A stretch of 55,820 nucleotides of DNA from Bacteroidales bacterium (GTDB taxonomy: Bacteria > Bacteroidota > Bacteroidia > Bacteroidales > Paludibacteraceae). The DNA is taken from assembly GCA_900769555.1 (NCBI GenBank), contig CAAGHA010000094.1, positions 1 through 55,820 on the forward strand. The letters are read 5' to 3'. Below the pieces are notes generated by a model, which was not told where the DNA came from, ran no database searches, and worked only from the letters and a program-made list of their open reading frames with translations. The translations under genes were made by a program, and so were the position numbers. The stretch's first letter is position 1; every line of letters starts with the position of its first letter. Shown piece after piece: positions 32,776-39,861 of this stretch.

Positions 32776-34719
32776 TCAATCTTTGTAATAATTTTTCAAT
32801 AGTTTTAGAACACGTAACACCTCTGCAACATTCTTCGTGAATGAAATTCCGCCACGACCTTTAAATGGTGGATTTGCATCATACATTTCAGATAGAGTAC
32901 CAATACAATTCAAATACATCTCCTCTTCAAACCCTATTAATGTACGTTCAGCAAAAGAGTAACCACTATTTTTATAAACATTCAAATAAGCTTCCAAGTA
33001 AGGGCCGATCAACCATGGCCATGCTGCACCTTGGAAGGCTGCAAAATCTCTATCCTGCTGTGAGCCATCACATGTTCCATGATAATTAGGGCTCTTTGGA
33101 CTTAAAGAACGAAGCCCTTTCGGTGTCAATAGTTCTTTTGTCGCAATATCAACAATCGCTTTTTTTTGTTTATTCTCCAACGGAGAATATTTTAATGAAG
33201 CTGCAAAAATCATATTAGGACGAACAGACAACTCTTTATAATCACCAGAAACAAAATCATAAAGATAATATCCATTCCAAAATACATCAGAGAAATTCTC
33301 TTTAATTTTATCTGCATAACCTGACAAAACCTCAGAAAAATGCTCCTCACCAAATTCCAACGACAAATCAGAAACAAATTTCAATGCATTATACCACAAG
33401 GCATTAACCTCAACAACATATCCACTTCGCGGAGTAATTGGTCGTCCCTCATAAGTAGAATTCATCCAAGTAACTGCTTTCTCCCACCCATTCAAATAAA
33501 CCAAACCATTTTCATGGACAAAAAGATTATCATGACGTTGTTTAAGTATAAACTCTATCGAATCTTTTAGCAAATCTCCGTACATTTCCCACGTATGAGC
33601 ATTTCCGGTTTCCTTTGCATACTCTTGCACAGCCCAAATCATCCATAACAAAACATCCGGATCTTCAATACCATAAACATCACGATCAATGGACTTACCT
33701 TCCATATAATTTCTTATCGCGGGAGTTAACGTTGCCATTATTTTTTCAAACCCGGTTAAATCATCAAAAGCCAAAGAGACTCCCGGTAAGGATATAAACA
33801 AATCTCTTGCCAAACATCTAAACCAAGGATAACCGGCTAGAAGATATAACTCTTCAGGATTCTTTCTATTGAAAAATTGTTGTGCAGAATTTTTCAAACA
33901 ATTAAAAAAGCTATTACGGGCGGTTCTTTTCGAAATCTCTTCATAATAAATTTGAGACAAATCATTGGTATCAACTTCACTTACTCCTGCCGAAAATATG
34001 ATTGATTCGCCTTTCTTTATAGGAACTTCAAAATAACCGGGTACAAACAAATCCTCTTTGTAATAATACCCTCTCTCCAACTCCTTCGCATACTCAATTC
34101 CTTTATTCCATGATGGAACAGATACAAAATTTACCTCTTTATTAAATTGCATATACAAGTTCGGGTATCCTTGATACATACACATCGAAATTCCATTCTC
34201 AACAATTTGGAAAGATGTATCAGCTTGATAATTCTCTACACACAAAGAATTTACATTTCTAAATGCCAAGAATGGTCTAAATCTCAACACTGTTGGAGAG
34301 TGTGCATCCAATAATGTATATTTTATCAAAATTCGATTTTCATACGAAATAAAGACCTTTTCTTTTGACAAAATCACACCACCCACACGATAAATCCCCC
34401 TCGGCACAATATCACAATTAAATTCTCGAAGGTATTTATGACCCTTCGGATAATAATTATCGCCTTGGTATTTATGAATTCCAAGATTAAATTCTGTTCC
34501 ATGTTGCACAACCGTCTCATCAAACGATGACAATAAAACATGGTTATCATTGTCTAAATTCTTCACAGGCATCACAAGCAACCCATGATATTTTCTTGTA
34601 TTACACCCAATAATTGTTGTACAATGGTATGCTCCGGATTTATTGGTTCGCAACATCTCTCGTGCTAACGACTGCTCCAAATTGGTCAGCATACTCTTGT
34701 CAAATTTTAAATAGCTCAT
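32776..34719 (-). CDS. Glycogen debranching enzyme (GDE/GH133)
   Basis: A 647-residue cytoplasmic amylo-alpha-1,6-glucosidase. The N-terminal GDE_N region (about 1-260) contains SGAYHCTTIIGCNTRKYHGL and the C-terminal (alpha/alpha)6 barrel (about 290-640) has AGYPWFRCLARDLFISLPG, a WMNSTYEGRPITPRSGYVVE block and QQDRDFAAFQGAAWPWLIGP. It removes alpha-1,6 branches from glycogen-like polymers. It is first in the operon with GT4 and GH57. The leader is about 185 bases and its TAACTTTG box is at 34909-34916. Confidence 0.9.
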   Translation of the reverse strand: MSYLKFDKSMLTNLEQSLAREMLRTNKSGAYHCTTIIGCNTRKYHGLLVMPVKNLDNDNHVLLSSFDETVVQHGTEFNLGIHKYQGDNYYPKGHKYLREFNCDIVPRGIYRVGGVILSKEKVFISYENRILIKYTLLDAHSPTVLRFRPFLAFRNVNSLCVENYQADTSFQIVENGISMCMYQGYPNLYMQFNKEVNFVSVPSWNKGIEYAKELERGYYYKEDLFVPGYFEVPIKKGESIIFSAGVSEVDTNDLSQIYYEEISKRTARNSFFNCLKNSAQQFFNRKNPEELYLLAGYPWFRCLARDLFISLPGVSLAFDDLTGFEKIMATLTPAIRNYMEGKSIDRDVYGIEDPDVLLWMIWAVQEYAKETGNAHTWEMYGDLLKDSIEFILKQRHDNLFVHENGLVYLNGWEKAVTWMNSTYEGRPITPRSGYVVEVNALWYNALKFVSDLSLEFGEEHFSEVLSGYADKIKENFSDVFWNGYYLYDFVSGDYKELSVRPNMIFAASLKYSPLENKQKKAIVDIATKELLTPKGLRSLSPKSPNYHGTCDGSQQDRDFAAFQGAAWPWLIGPYLEAYLNVYKNSGYSFAERTLIGFEEEMYLNCIGTLSEMYDANPPFKGRGGISFTKNVAEVLRVLKLLKNYYKD

Positions 34720-34908
34720 AATAAGTTACGTTTATTCAAAATTCTAATCTAGTAGGAAATTTGGTTCACTATTTTCTTAATCTAATCTTTACCAATTACA
34801 GACCAAACTAATAACATTAATAGACCTCACCTCCACACAAATTCCTTAACAAACCATAAATATATAATTTTTTCCTGTTAAAAAAAAACTTGCACTAAAA
34901 ACTTTTAA

Positions 34909-34916
34909 CAAAGTTA
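34909..34916 (-). promoter_or_regulatory. Promoter -7 box of the alpha-glucan operon
   Basis: TAACTTTG on the minus strand, about 190 bases before the first start codon. A weak -33 TTG lies about 17 bases upstream. Confidence 0.45.
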
Positions 34917-35071
34917 AATTTTTCTTGCCCAAACAAAACATTTTTGCACGTCAGAAAGTTCAATTTCATCTAAACACTCTTCAATAGGTGCGAACACATC
35001 ATTTAATTAAAATATGTAAATTTTTATTACAAAAAGCAACTTTCATTGATTGCAACAGGCATATTTTTTCA

Positions 35072-35131
35072 AAGTTGCTAAAAATAGGAAGTATAAGGAT
35101 TTTCAATATAAGTTTATCAGAATAGCAACTT
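35072..35131. repeat. Inverted repeat AAGTTGCT/AGCAACTT
   Basis: Two perfect 8-bp arms (35072-35079, 35124-35131) are separated by 44 bases. The arms contain the CAACTT core of the short dispersed repeats. The rest of the gap 34720-35172 shows only the promoter box above. Confidence 0.45.
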
Positions 35132-35172
35132 CAAAATTAACAATGCATACAAAATCCTTTTTTATAATATAA

Positions 35173-35778
35173 TCATTCATTCATCTCAGTTGAAAAGACT
35201 CGATTCCCGAAGGCTCTTTTTACAATCTCCAATTGTTCATCTTCATGCAAAACATATCTTTCGGGGAATCTATCGTACTCATACAATTGATTTTGTTCTA
35301 TCACATCAATTAGTAATTGAGGATAATTCGGATTCGTAGCATAACCGGCTGTTTTTAAGCCTATGGCCCAAGCATGATAATCAACTCCATAGTTAAACAA
35401 AAAAGAGTAACGTGGACGATTGACCAAAAAGAGCGAGTGATCTCTGTAAGAGGCTTCTGCATCAGAATAGACGCGAAAGCAATCATCCTTGATATCATCA
35501 TCTTTCAAGAACTTCTCTCCCACATAGTCACTCGTACACTTTATTCCGAAATGGTTATTTGCCACAGTAGCTAAATCGCTCTTTCCACTTCCTGATTCCA
35601 ATATTCCTTGTGCCAAGGTAATACTTGCAGGAATCCTATAACGATACATTTCTTTGATGGCAATCTTATAAAACCTGTTAATATAATTGGATGTTGCCTC
35701 CGAGACATAAATCTTCGTTTGCGCACCTCCACTCATGCACATCAAAAAAGATATAATTATTAGGAAAAAGCCCCGCAT
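35173..35778 (-). CDS. GH73-type N-acetylglucosaminidase (peptidoglycan hydrolase)
   Basis: This protein of 201 residues starts at the ATG at 35778. The frame extends five codons to a TTG overlapping pfkA, which is less likely. A signal peptide (MRGFFLIIISFLMCMSGGAQ) is followed by a glucosaminidase domain: IPASITLAQGILESGSGKS with the catalytic Glu, VANNHFGIKC and AWAIGLKTAGYATNPNYPQLL. It hydrolyses peptidoglycan glycan strands in the periplasm. Its start lies 8 bases after the pfkA stop. No LysM or SH3 domain is attached. It is the last gene of the porQ-cmk-ispH-pfkA run. Confidence 0.9.
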   Translation of the reverse strand: MRGFFLIIISFLMCMSGGAQTKIYVSEATSNYINRFYKIAIKEMYRYRIPASITLAQGILESGSGKSDLATVANNHFGIKCTSDYVGEKFLKDDDIKDDCFRVYSDAEASYRDHSLFLVNRPRYSFLFNYGVDYHAWAIGLKTAGYATNPNYPQLLIDVIEQNQLYEYDRFPERYVLHEDEQLEIVKRAFGNRVFSTEMNE

Positions 35779-35786
35779 CACGTCTT

Positions 35787-36767
35787 TTAACAAGATAATG
35801 CTTTTAGCACATCCATCAAAACCACATCTACAGGCTTATCATCCTTGATAGCCTTAGTAAATGGCACATAGACAACATCATCATGAACAATACCAACCAT
35901 AATGTTTCGTTGCTCCTCAATTAAGGCATCTATTGCAGCAGCACCCAAACGACTTGCTAGAATTCTATCGTAAGCAGAAGGACGTCCACCTCGCTGAAGA
36001 TGGCCTAAAATAGTAATTCTTGCATCATACTCAGGATGTTCCTTTTTTAGTCGTTCGGCAATACCCAATGCACCTCCTGTTGAATCGCTTTCGGCAACAA
36101 TTACAATACTACTATTTTTTGACTTTCTAAATCCTCTTTGTATTAAGGATTCCAATTGATCCTCTCCGGTAACAATCTCCGGAATTATCGCAGCTTCTGC
36201 TCCTGAAGCTAAAGCCGAATTAAGTGCTAAAAATCCTGCATCACGACCCATTACCTCAATAAAAAACAAACGTTCATGAGAGTTTGCTGTATCTCTGATT
36301 TTATCAACAGATTCAACAATTGTATTCAAAGCAGTATCATACCCAATAGTATAATCAGTTCCACAAAGGTCGTTATCAATCGTACAAGGCACACCAACAA
36401 CCGGCACATTAAATTCATTGGCAAAGATCTTCGCTCCGGTGAATGTTCCATCACCACCCAAGACAACCAACGCATCAATTCCCTCCTTTCGCATGTTCTC
36501 GTAGGCTACTTGTCTACCTTCCTTTGTCATAAATTCCTGACAACGAGCAGTTCTAAGAATTGTACCACCTTGTTGAATGATATTACTTACACTCTGAGTT
36601 TGAAACTCCTTGATTTCGCCGGAAATCAGACCTTTAAAACCTCGATAGATACCTTTTACATTAAGTCCGTGAAATATAGCAGAACGGGTTACAGCACGAA
36701 TTGCCGCATTCATACCAGGAGCATCTCCTCCTGATGTCAAAATACCGATAGTCTTTATTTGATACAT
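35787..36767 (-). CDS. pfkA: 6-phosphofructokinase
   Basis: A 326-residue glycolytic enzyme phosphorylating fructose 6-phosphate. It shows GILTSGGDAPGMNAAIRAVT, GGDGTFTGA (Gly104-type ATP-PFK), PCTIDNDLCGTDYTIGYDTA, and GHLQRGGRPSAYDRILASRLG. Gly-Gly-Asp-Gly at the phosphate-binding site indicates use of ATP rather than pyrophosphate. It follows ispH after 4 bases and precedes the GH73 gene. Catalytic Asp is in TIDND. Confidence 0.95.
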   Translation of the reverse strand: MYQIKTIGILTSGGDAPGMNAAIRAVTRSAIFHGLNVKGIYRGFKGLISGEIKEFQTQSVSNIIQQGGTILRTARCQEFMTKEGRQVAYENMRKEGIDALVVLGGDGTFTGAKIFANEFNVPVVGVPCTIDNDLCGTDYTIGYDTALNTIVESVDKIRDTANSHERLFFIEVMGRDAGFLALNSALASGAEAAIIPEIVTGEDQLESLIQRGFRKSKNSSIVIVAESDSTGGALGIAERLKKEHPEYDARITILGHLQRGGRPSAYDRILASRLGAAAIDALIEEQRNIMVGIVHDDVVYVPFTKAIKDDKPVDVVLMDVLKALSC

Positions 36768-36771
36768 ATTC

Positions 36772-37638
36772 TTAAAAGTTTATATTTTGTTCAATTTTTC
36801 TTTTTAATGCTTCCATCAACCATTTCGGAGTTGAAGTTGCGCCACAAATCCCAACAGAACTTACATTCCCTAAAATTGTATAATCCAATTCGTCCAAATC
36901 TGAAATCATCACAATGTTTGGATTAATTTTTTTACACTCATCAAACAACACCTTTCCATTAGAACTCTTCTTTCCACTCACAAACAATATCAACTCATGT
37001 TGTGCCACAAAATTGATAATTTTAGGAATTCTGTTGGCAACTTGCCTGCAAATTGTGTCATTGAACTCAAATGAACAATCCGGAGAAATTCTTGTTTTAA
37101 TCTCTTCGACGATTTGATTAAACCCTTCTATCGACTTTGTTGTCTGAGAAAAGAGTTTGATATTTTTTGCATAATCAATCTTAGAAAGATCATCTACCCC
37201 CTCGACAACAATAGCTGTTCCATTGGTTTGTCCTACCAAACCATTCACCTCGGCATGACCCAACTTACCATAAATAACAATTTGAGTATTTTCTTTATCG
37301 GATAATTGATACGCATTTTTTATATTCTTTTGAAGATTTAGAACAACCGGACAAGTGGCATCAATCACATCCAAATCATTTTTTTTTGCAAATTCATACG
37401 TTGAAGGCGGTTCTCCATGGGCACGAAACAACACCTTTTTATTTTTTAATTGCAAAAACTGATCTCGATTTATGGTAACTAACCCTTTTTTAGAGAGTCT
37501 GTCCACCTCCATACTGTTATGAACAATATCTCCTAAACAATACAATTCACCCTGTATAGACAACTCTGCCTCAGCCTTATTTATCGCAGTAACAACACCG
37601 AAACAAAATCCCGAATTCTGATCAATTTCAATCTTCAT
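36772..37638 (-). CDS. ispH: 4-hydroxy-3-methylbut-2-enyl diphosphate reductase
   Basis: A 288-residue cytoplasmic iron-sulfur enzyme, last step of the MEP isoprenoid pathway. The three [4Fe-4S] cysteines are in GFCFGVV, DATCPVV and FNDTICRQ. It also has RAHGEPP, a SGKKSSNG block and the end GICGATSTPKWLMEAL. The start overlaps the cmk stop by 4 bases, so translation is coupled. Its end is 4 bases before pfkA. Confidence 0.95.
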   Translation of the reverse strand: MKIEIDQNSGFCFGVVTAINKAEAELSIQGELYCLGDIVHNSMEVDRLSKKGLVTINRDQFLQLKNKKVLFRAHGEPPSTYEFAKKNDLDVIDATCPVVLNLQKNIKNAYQLSDKENTQIVIYGKLGHAEVNGLVGQTNGTAIVVEGVDDLSKIDYAKNIKLFSQTTKSIEGFNQIVEEIKTRISPDCSFEFNDTICRQVANRIPKIINFVAQHELILFVSGKKSSNGKVLFDECKKINPNIVMISDLDELDYTILGNVSSVGICGATSTPKWLMEALKRKIEQNINF

Positions 37639-38321
37639 TTTACACGTTCATTAAATCGATCCAACAACCATTGTCTCTGCTCCTCTATTGTAAGATTTCC
37701 ATTATCCAATTCTAACGCATCATCTGCTTTTACGAGTGGACTCTCCTCTCTTGTTTGGTCGAGATAATCACGTTGCTTGACATTTTCCAAGATGTCATCA
37801 TAACTCACCTCTTCTCCTTTGGCAATCAATTCGTTATACCTTCTTTGAGCACGAATTTCAGCCGAGGCAACTAAAAACACCTTTAACTCAGCATCAGGGA
37901 ATACAACTGTACCAATATCTCTACCATCCATCACAATTCCACGATCTTTCGCATAACCTTGTTGTTGTTTTACCATTGCCTTACGAACAAATCCGATAGA
38001 ACTAACAATACTTACCTCCTCAGAAACTCGAAGGGTTCGAATTTCATCCTCAACATTCTCCTTATTCAAATAGGTTTCATTGCGATTCATTGTTGGGTTA
38101 TAACAAAATTCTATCAAGATTGATTCGATTGCTTTTTGTAGTTCTTCTTGATTAACCACCCCATCAACAATCCAACCATTTCGTTGGCAATATAATGTTA
38201 CGGCTCTATACATTGCTCCACTATCCACGTATGCATACCCCACACTCTTTGCTAAATCTTTTGCCATCGTACTCTTTCCACACGATGAAAATCCATCAAT
38301 CGCAACAATAATTTTTTTCAT
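37635..38321 (-). CDS. cmk: Cytidylate kinase
   Basis: This protein of 228 residues starts at the ATG at 38321 (MKKIIVAIDGFSSCGKSTMA). The frame extends ten codons to a TTG, which is unlikely. P-loop GFSSCGKST, YVDSGAMYRAVTLY and DGRDIGTVVFPDAELKVFL identify the (d)CMP kinase of pyrimidine nucleotide metabolism. It lies between porQ and ispH on the minus strand, an order also seen in other Bacteroidota. Overlaps ispH by 4 bases. Confidence 0.95.
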   Translation of the reverse strand: MKKIIVAIDGFSSCGKSTMAKDLAKSVGYAYVDSGAMYRAVTLYCQRNGWIVDGVVNQEELQKAIESILIEFCYNPTMNRNETYLNKENVEDEIRTLRVSEEVSIVSSIGFVRKAMVKQQQGYAKDRGIVMDGRDIGTVVFPDAELKVFLVASAEIRAQRRYNELIAKGEEVSYDDILENVKQRDYLDQTREESPLVKADDALELDNGNLTIEEQRQWLLDRFNERVK

Positions 38322-38380
38322 TTTTATATCATTTATTTTGCATTCTTGCAATAAAATTCAGTTCGGAAGCATTTGAAATA

Positions 38381-39439
38381 CTAATCTTTTTTCTTAAAAG
38401 AATCAAGTGCTGTAGCCAATGACAAAGTAAAGGTATTTCCTTTCGCACCATATAACGCATAGGCTGCATCCAAATTAAATTTATACACTTTAAAACCGGC
38501 ACCAAAAGAAAAGCCCCTTGGTGCTCTTGAATTACTCAAAGAATACTCTCTATTCCGACGATGATTATAGGCTACAGACAAATAAAAGTTCTTTGAGAAA
38601 AGCAAATCTACACCTAATACCAAGTGACGGAAAAACATATCTCCTCCTTTAATTTCATTACCATCAACAATTTCTTCTCCAATCATAGGGGACGATATTG
38701 TCGGTCTATGATAATCTAAATTCCAATCATTCAATCGGTCAAAAGTCAATGAGAAACGGAAAGGAGCATGTTTCAAACGCTTAGAAATTCCCACCTGCAA
38801 ATTCCAAGGCAATGCCTCCCTCTCTTGCCCCTCATAAAACCCAAAAAATCGGAATCCGAAATTTCTAAAAGCTAATGCCACCGTTAAATCAATATCCTCA
38901 TTATGATAATTTGCACCAACATCTATTCCCAAGGCCATTGACTTATATTCTTCAATAAAAGAAACAACCGGTTTCATGGCGATTCCAACCCTAAATCCTG
39001 CACCCAAATAACGAGCATAAGCTAAATTAAGCGCAAAATCTCCTGCAGAAAACTCTCCCGTTGGCGAACCAAATTCATCATAACCATCAAACTTCCCATA
39101 ACCTAAAAATATAAAATTGGCACCAAAAACATTTAAACTATCTCCTGCATAAGCAAAAGAAATTGAACCGCTGTTGGCACTCTCAAAATAATTCAAGTAA
39201 TTTATCGATAGTCCTGTATGAACATTCGGAGTCAACAAAGATGGATTCGTGTAAAATCTATTAACATCATCATCAATAATAGAGATATTTTCACCTCCAA
39301 TACTTGCCAAACGAGCCGAATATGGAATATTTAAGAAATGAAATGCTCCATTATCTGACTTTGCAAAGGAGCAAAAACAACTCAGACATACACAAAAAAG
39401 AAGCATCAACGTTCGCTTTATATCAATCTTATAATTCAT
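38381..39439 (-). CDS. porQ: Type IX secretion system protein PorQ
   Basis: An outer-membrane beta-barrel of 352 residues from the ATG at 39439, with signal peptide MNYKIDIKRTLMLLFCVCLS. Markers are FLNIPYSARLASIGGENISI, NRFYTNPSLL and GFSFGAGFKVYKFNLDAAYA. PorQ is part of the T9SS attachment complex, which anchors cargo on the cell surface after removal of the sorting domain. A frame extension to a farther upstream start is ruled out because the TATATTTG promoter box (39468-39475) lies within it. Its presence explains the tailed proteins in this window. cmk follows after 59 bases. Confidence 0.88.
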   Translation of the reverse strand: MNYKIDIKRTLMLLFCVCLSCFCSFAKSDNGAFHFLNIPYSARLASIGGENISIIDDDVNRFYTNPSLLTPNVHTGLSINYLNYFESANSGSISFAYAGDSLNVFGANFIFLGYGKFDGYDEFGSPTGEFSAGDFALNLAYARYLGAGFRVGIAMKPVVSFIEEYKSMALGIDVGANYHNEDIDLTVALAFRNFGFRFFGFYEGQEREALPWNLQVGISKRLKHAPFRFSLTFDRLNDWNLDYHRPTISSPMIGEEIVDGNEIKGGDMFFRHLVLGVDLLFSKNFYLSVAYNHRRNREYSLSNSRAPRGFSFGAGFKVYKFNLDAAYALYGAKGNTFTLSLATALDSFKKKD

Positions 39440-39467
39440 TTCCAAACAATTTGTACTAATTAGCAAC

Positions 39468-39475
39468 CAAATATA
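39468..39475 (-). promoter_or_regulatory. Promoter -7 box of porQ
   Basis: TATATTTG on the minus strand, with predicted transcription start near 39464 and a leader of about 25 bases. Confidence 0.6.
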
Positions 39476-39505
39476 ACTCAAATTATCTAATTATCTATAC
39501 TTTTT

Positions 39506-39670
39506 ACCCAACTTTCACCTTGTTAAAATATTAATACCTAATTTTCAGCATTTTAGCAATTTTAATTTTTGTTTATATCCTACATATCAATTTTTTAATT
39601 TGATATATTTGATTATCTGTGAATTAACTCTTGAAACATGGATAAAAAAATTTTAGAGTGAAAGTTGGGT
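39506..39670. repeat. 13-bp perfect inverted repeat between porQ and uvrA2
   Basis: ACCCAACTTTCAC (39506-39518) has its exact reverse complement at 39658-39670, 139 bases apart, in the gap between divergent genes. Gap 39482-39861 otherwise shows only the promoter and hairpin listed nearby. Confidence 0.55.
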
Positions 39671-39719
39671 TTAGAAAAATATTTCTACATAAATCAAATG
39701 ACTTCTAAATCTTTTCGAT

Positions 39720-39727
39720 TACCTTTG
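39720..39727 (+). promoter_or_regulatory. Promoter -7 box of the second uvrA
   Basis: TACCTTTG; transcription start predicted near 39731, leader about 130 bases. Confidence 0.6.
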
Positions 39728-39755
39728 TAGTTTAAATTTTTGAGGAGTATGATTA

Positions 39756-39779
39756 AGAAGTTGCTTATAAACAACTTCT
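39756..39779 (+). repeat. Hairpin with AGAAGTTG/CAACTTCT arms in the uvrA2 leader
   Basis: Perfect 8-bp arms and an 8-base loop. The arms are the conserved CAACTTCT core of the short dispersed repeats. Confidence 0.55.
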
Positions 39780-39861
39780 ACTCATTTTTGAGAAATAGTT
39801 TTCTCTTCAAAAAAAAGATAAATTTTAGGTAGGTTCTAAGTTACCTAAAGAAACTCTATTA

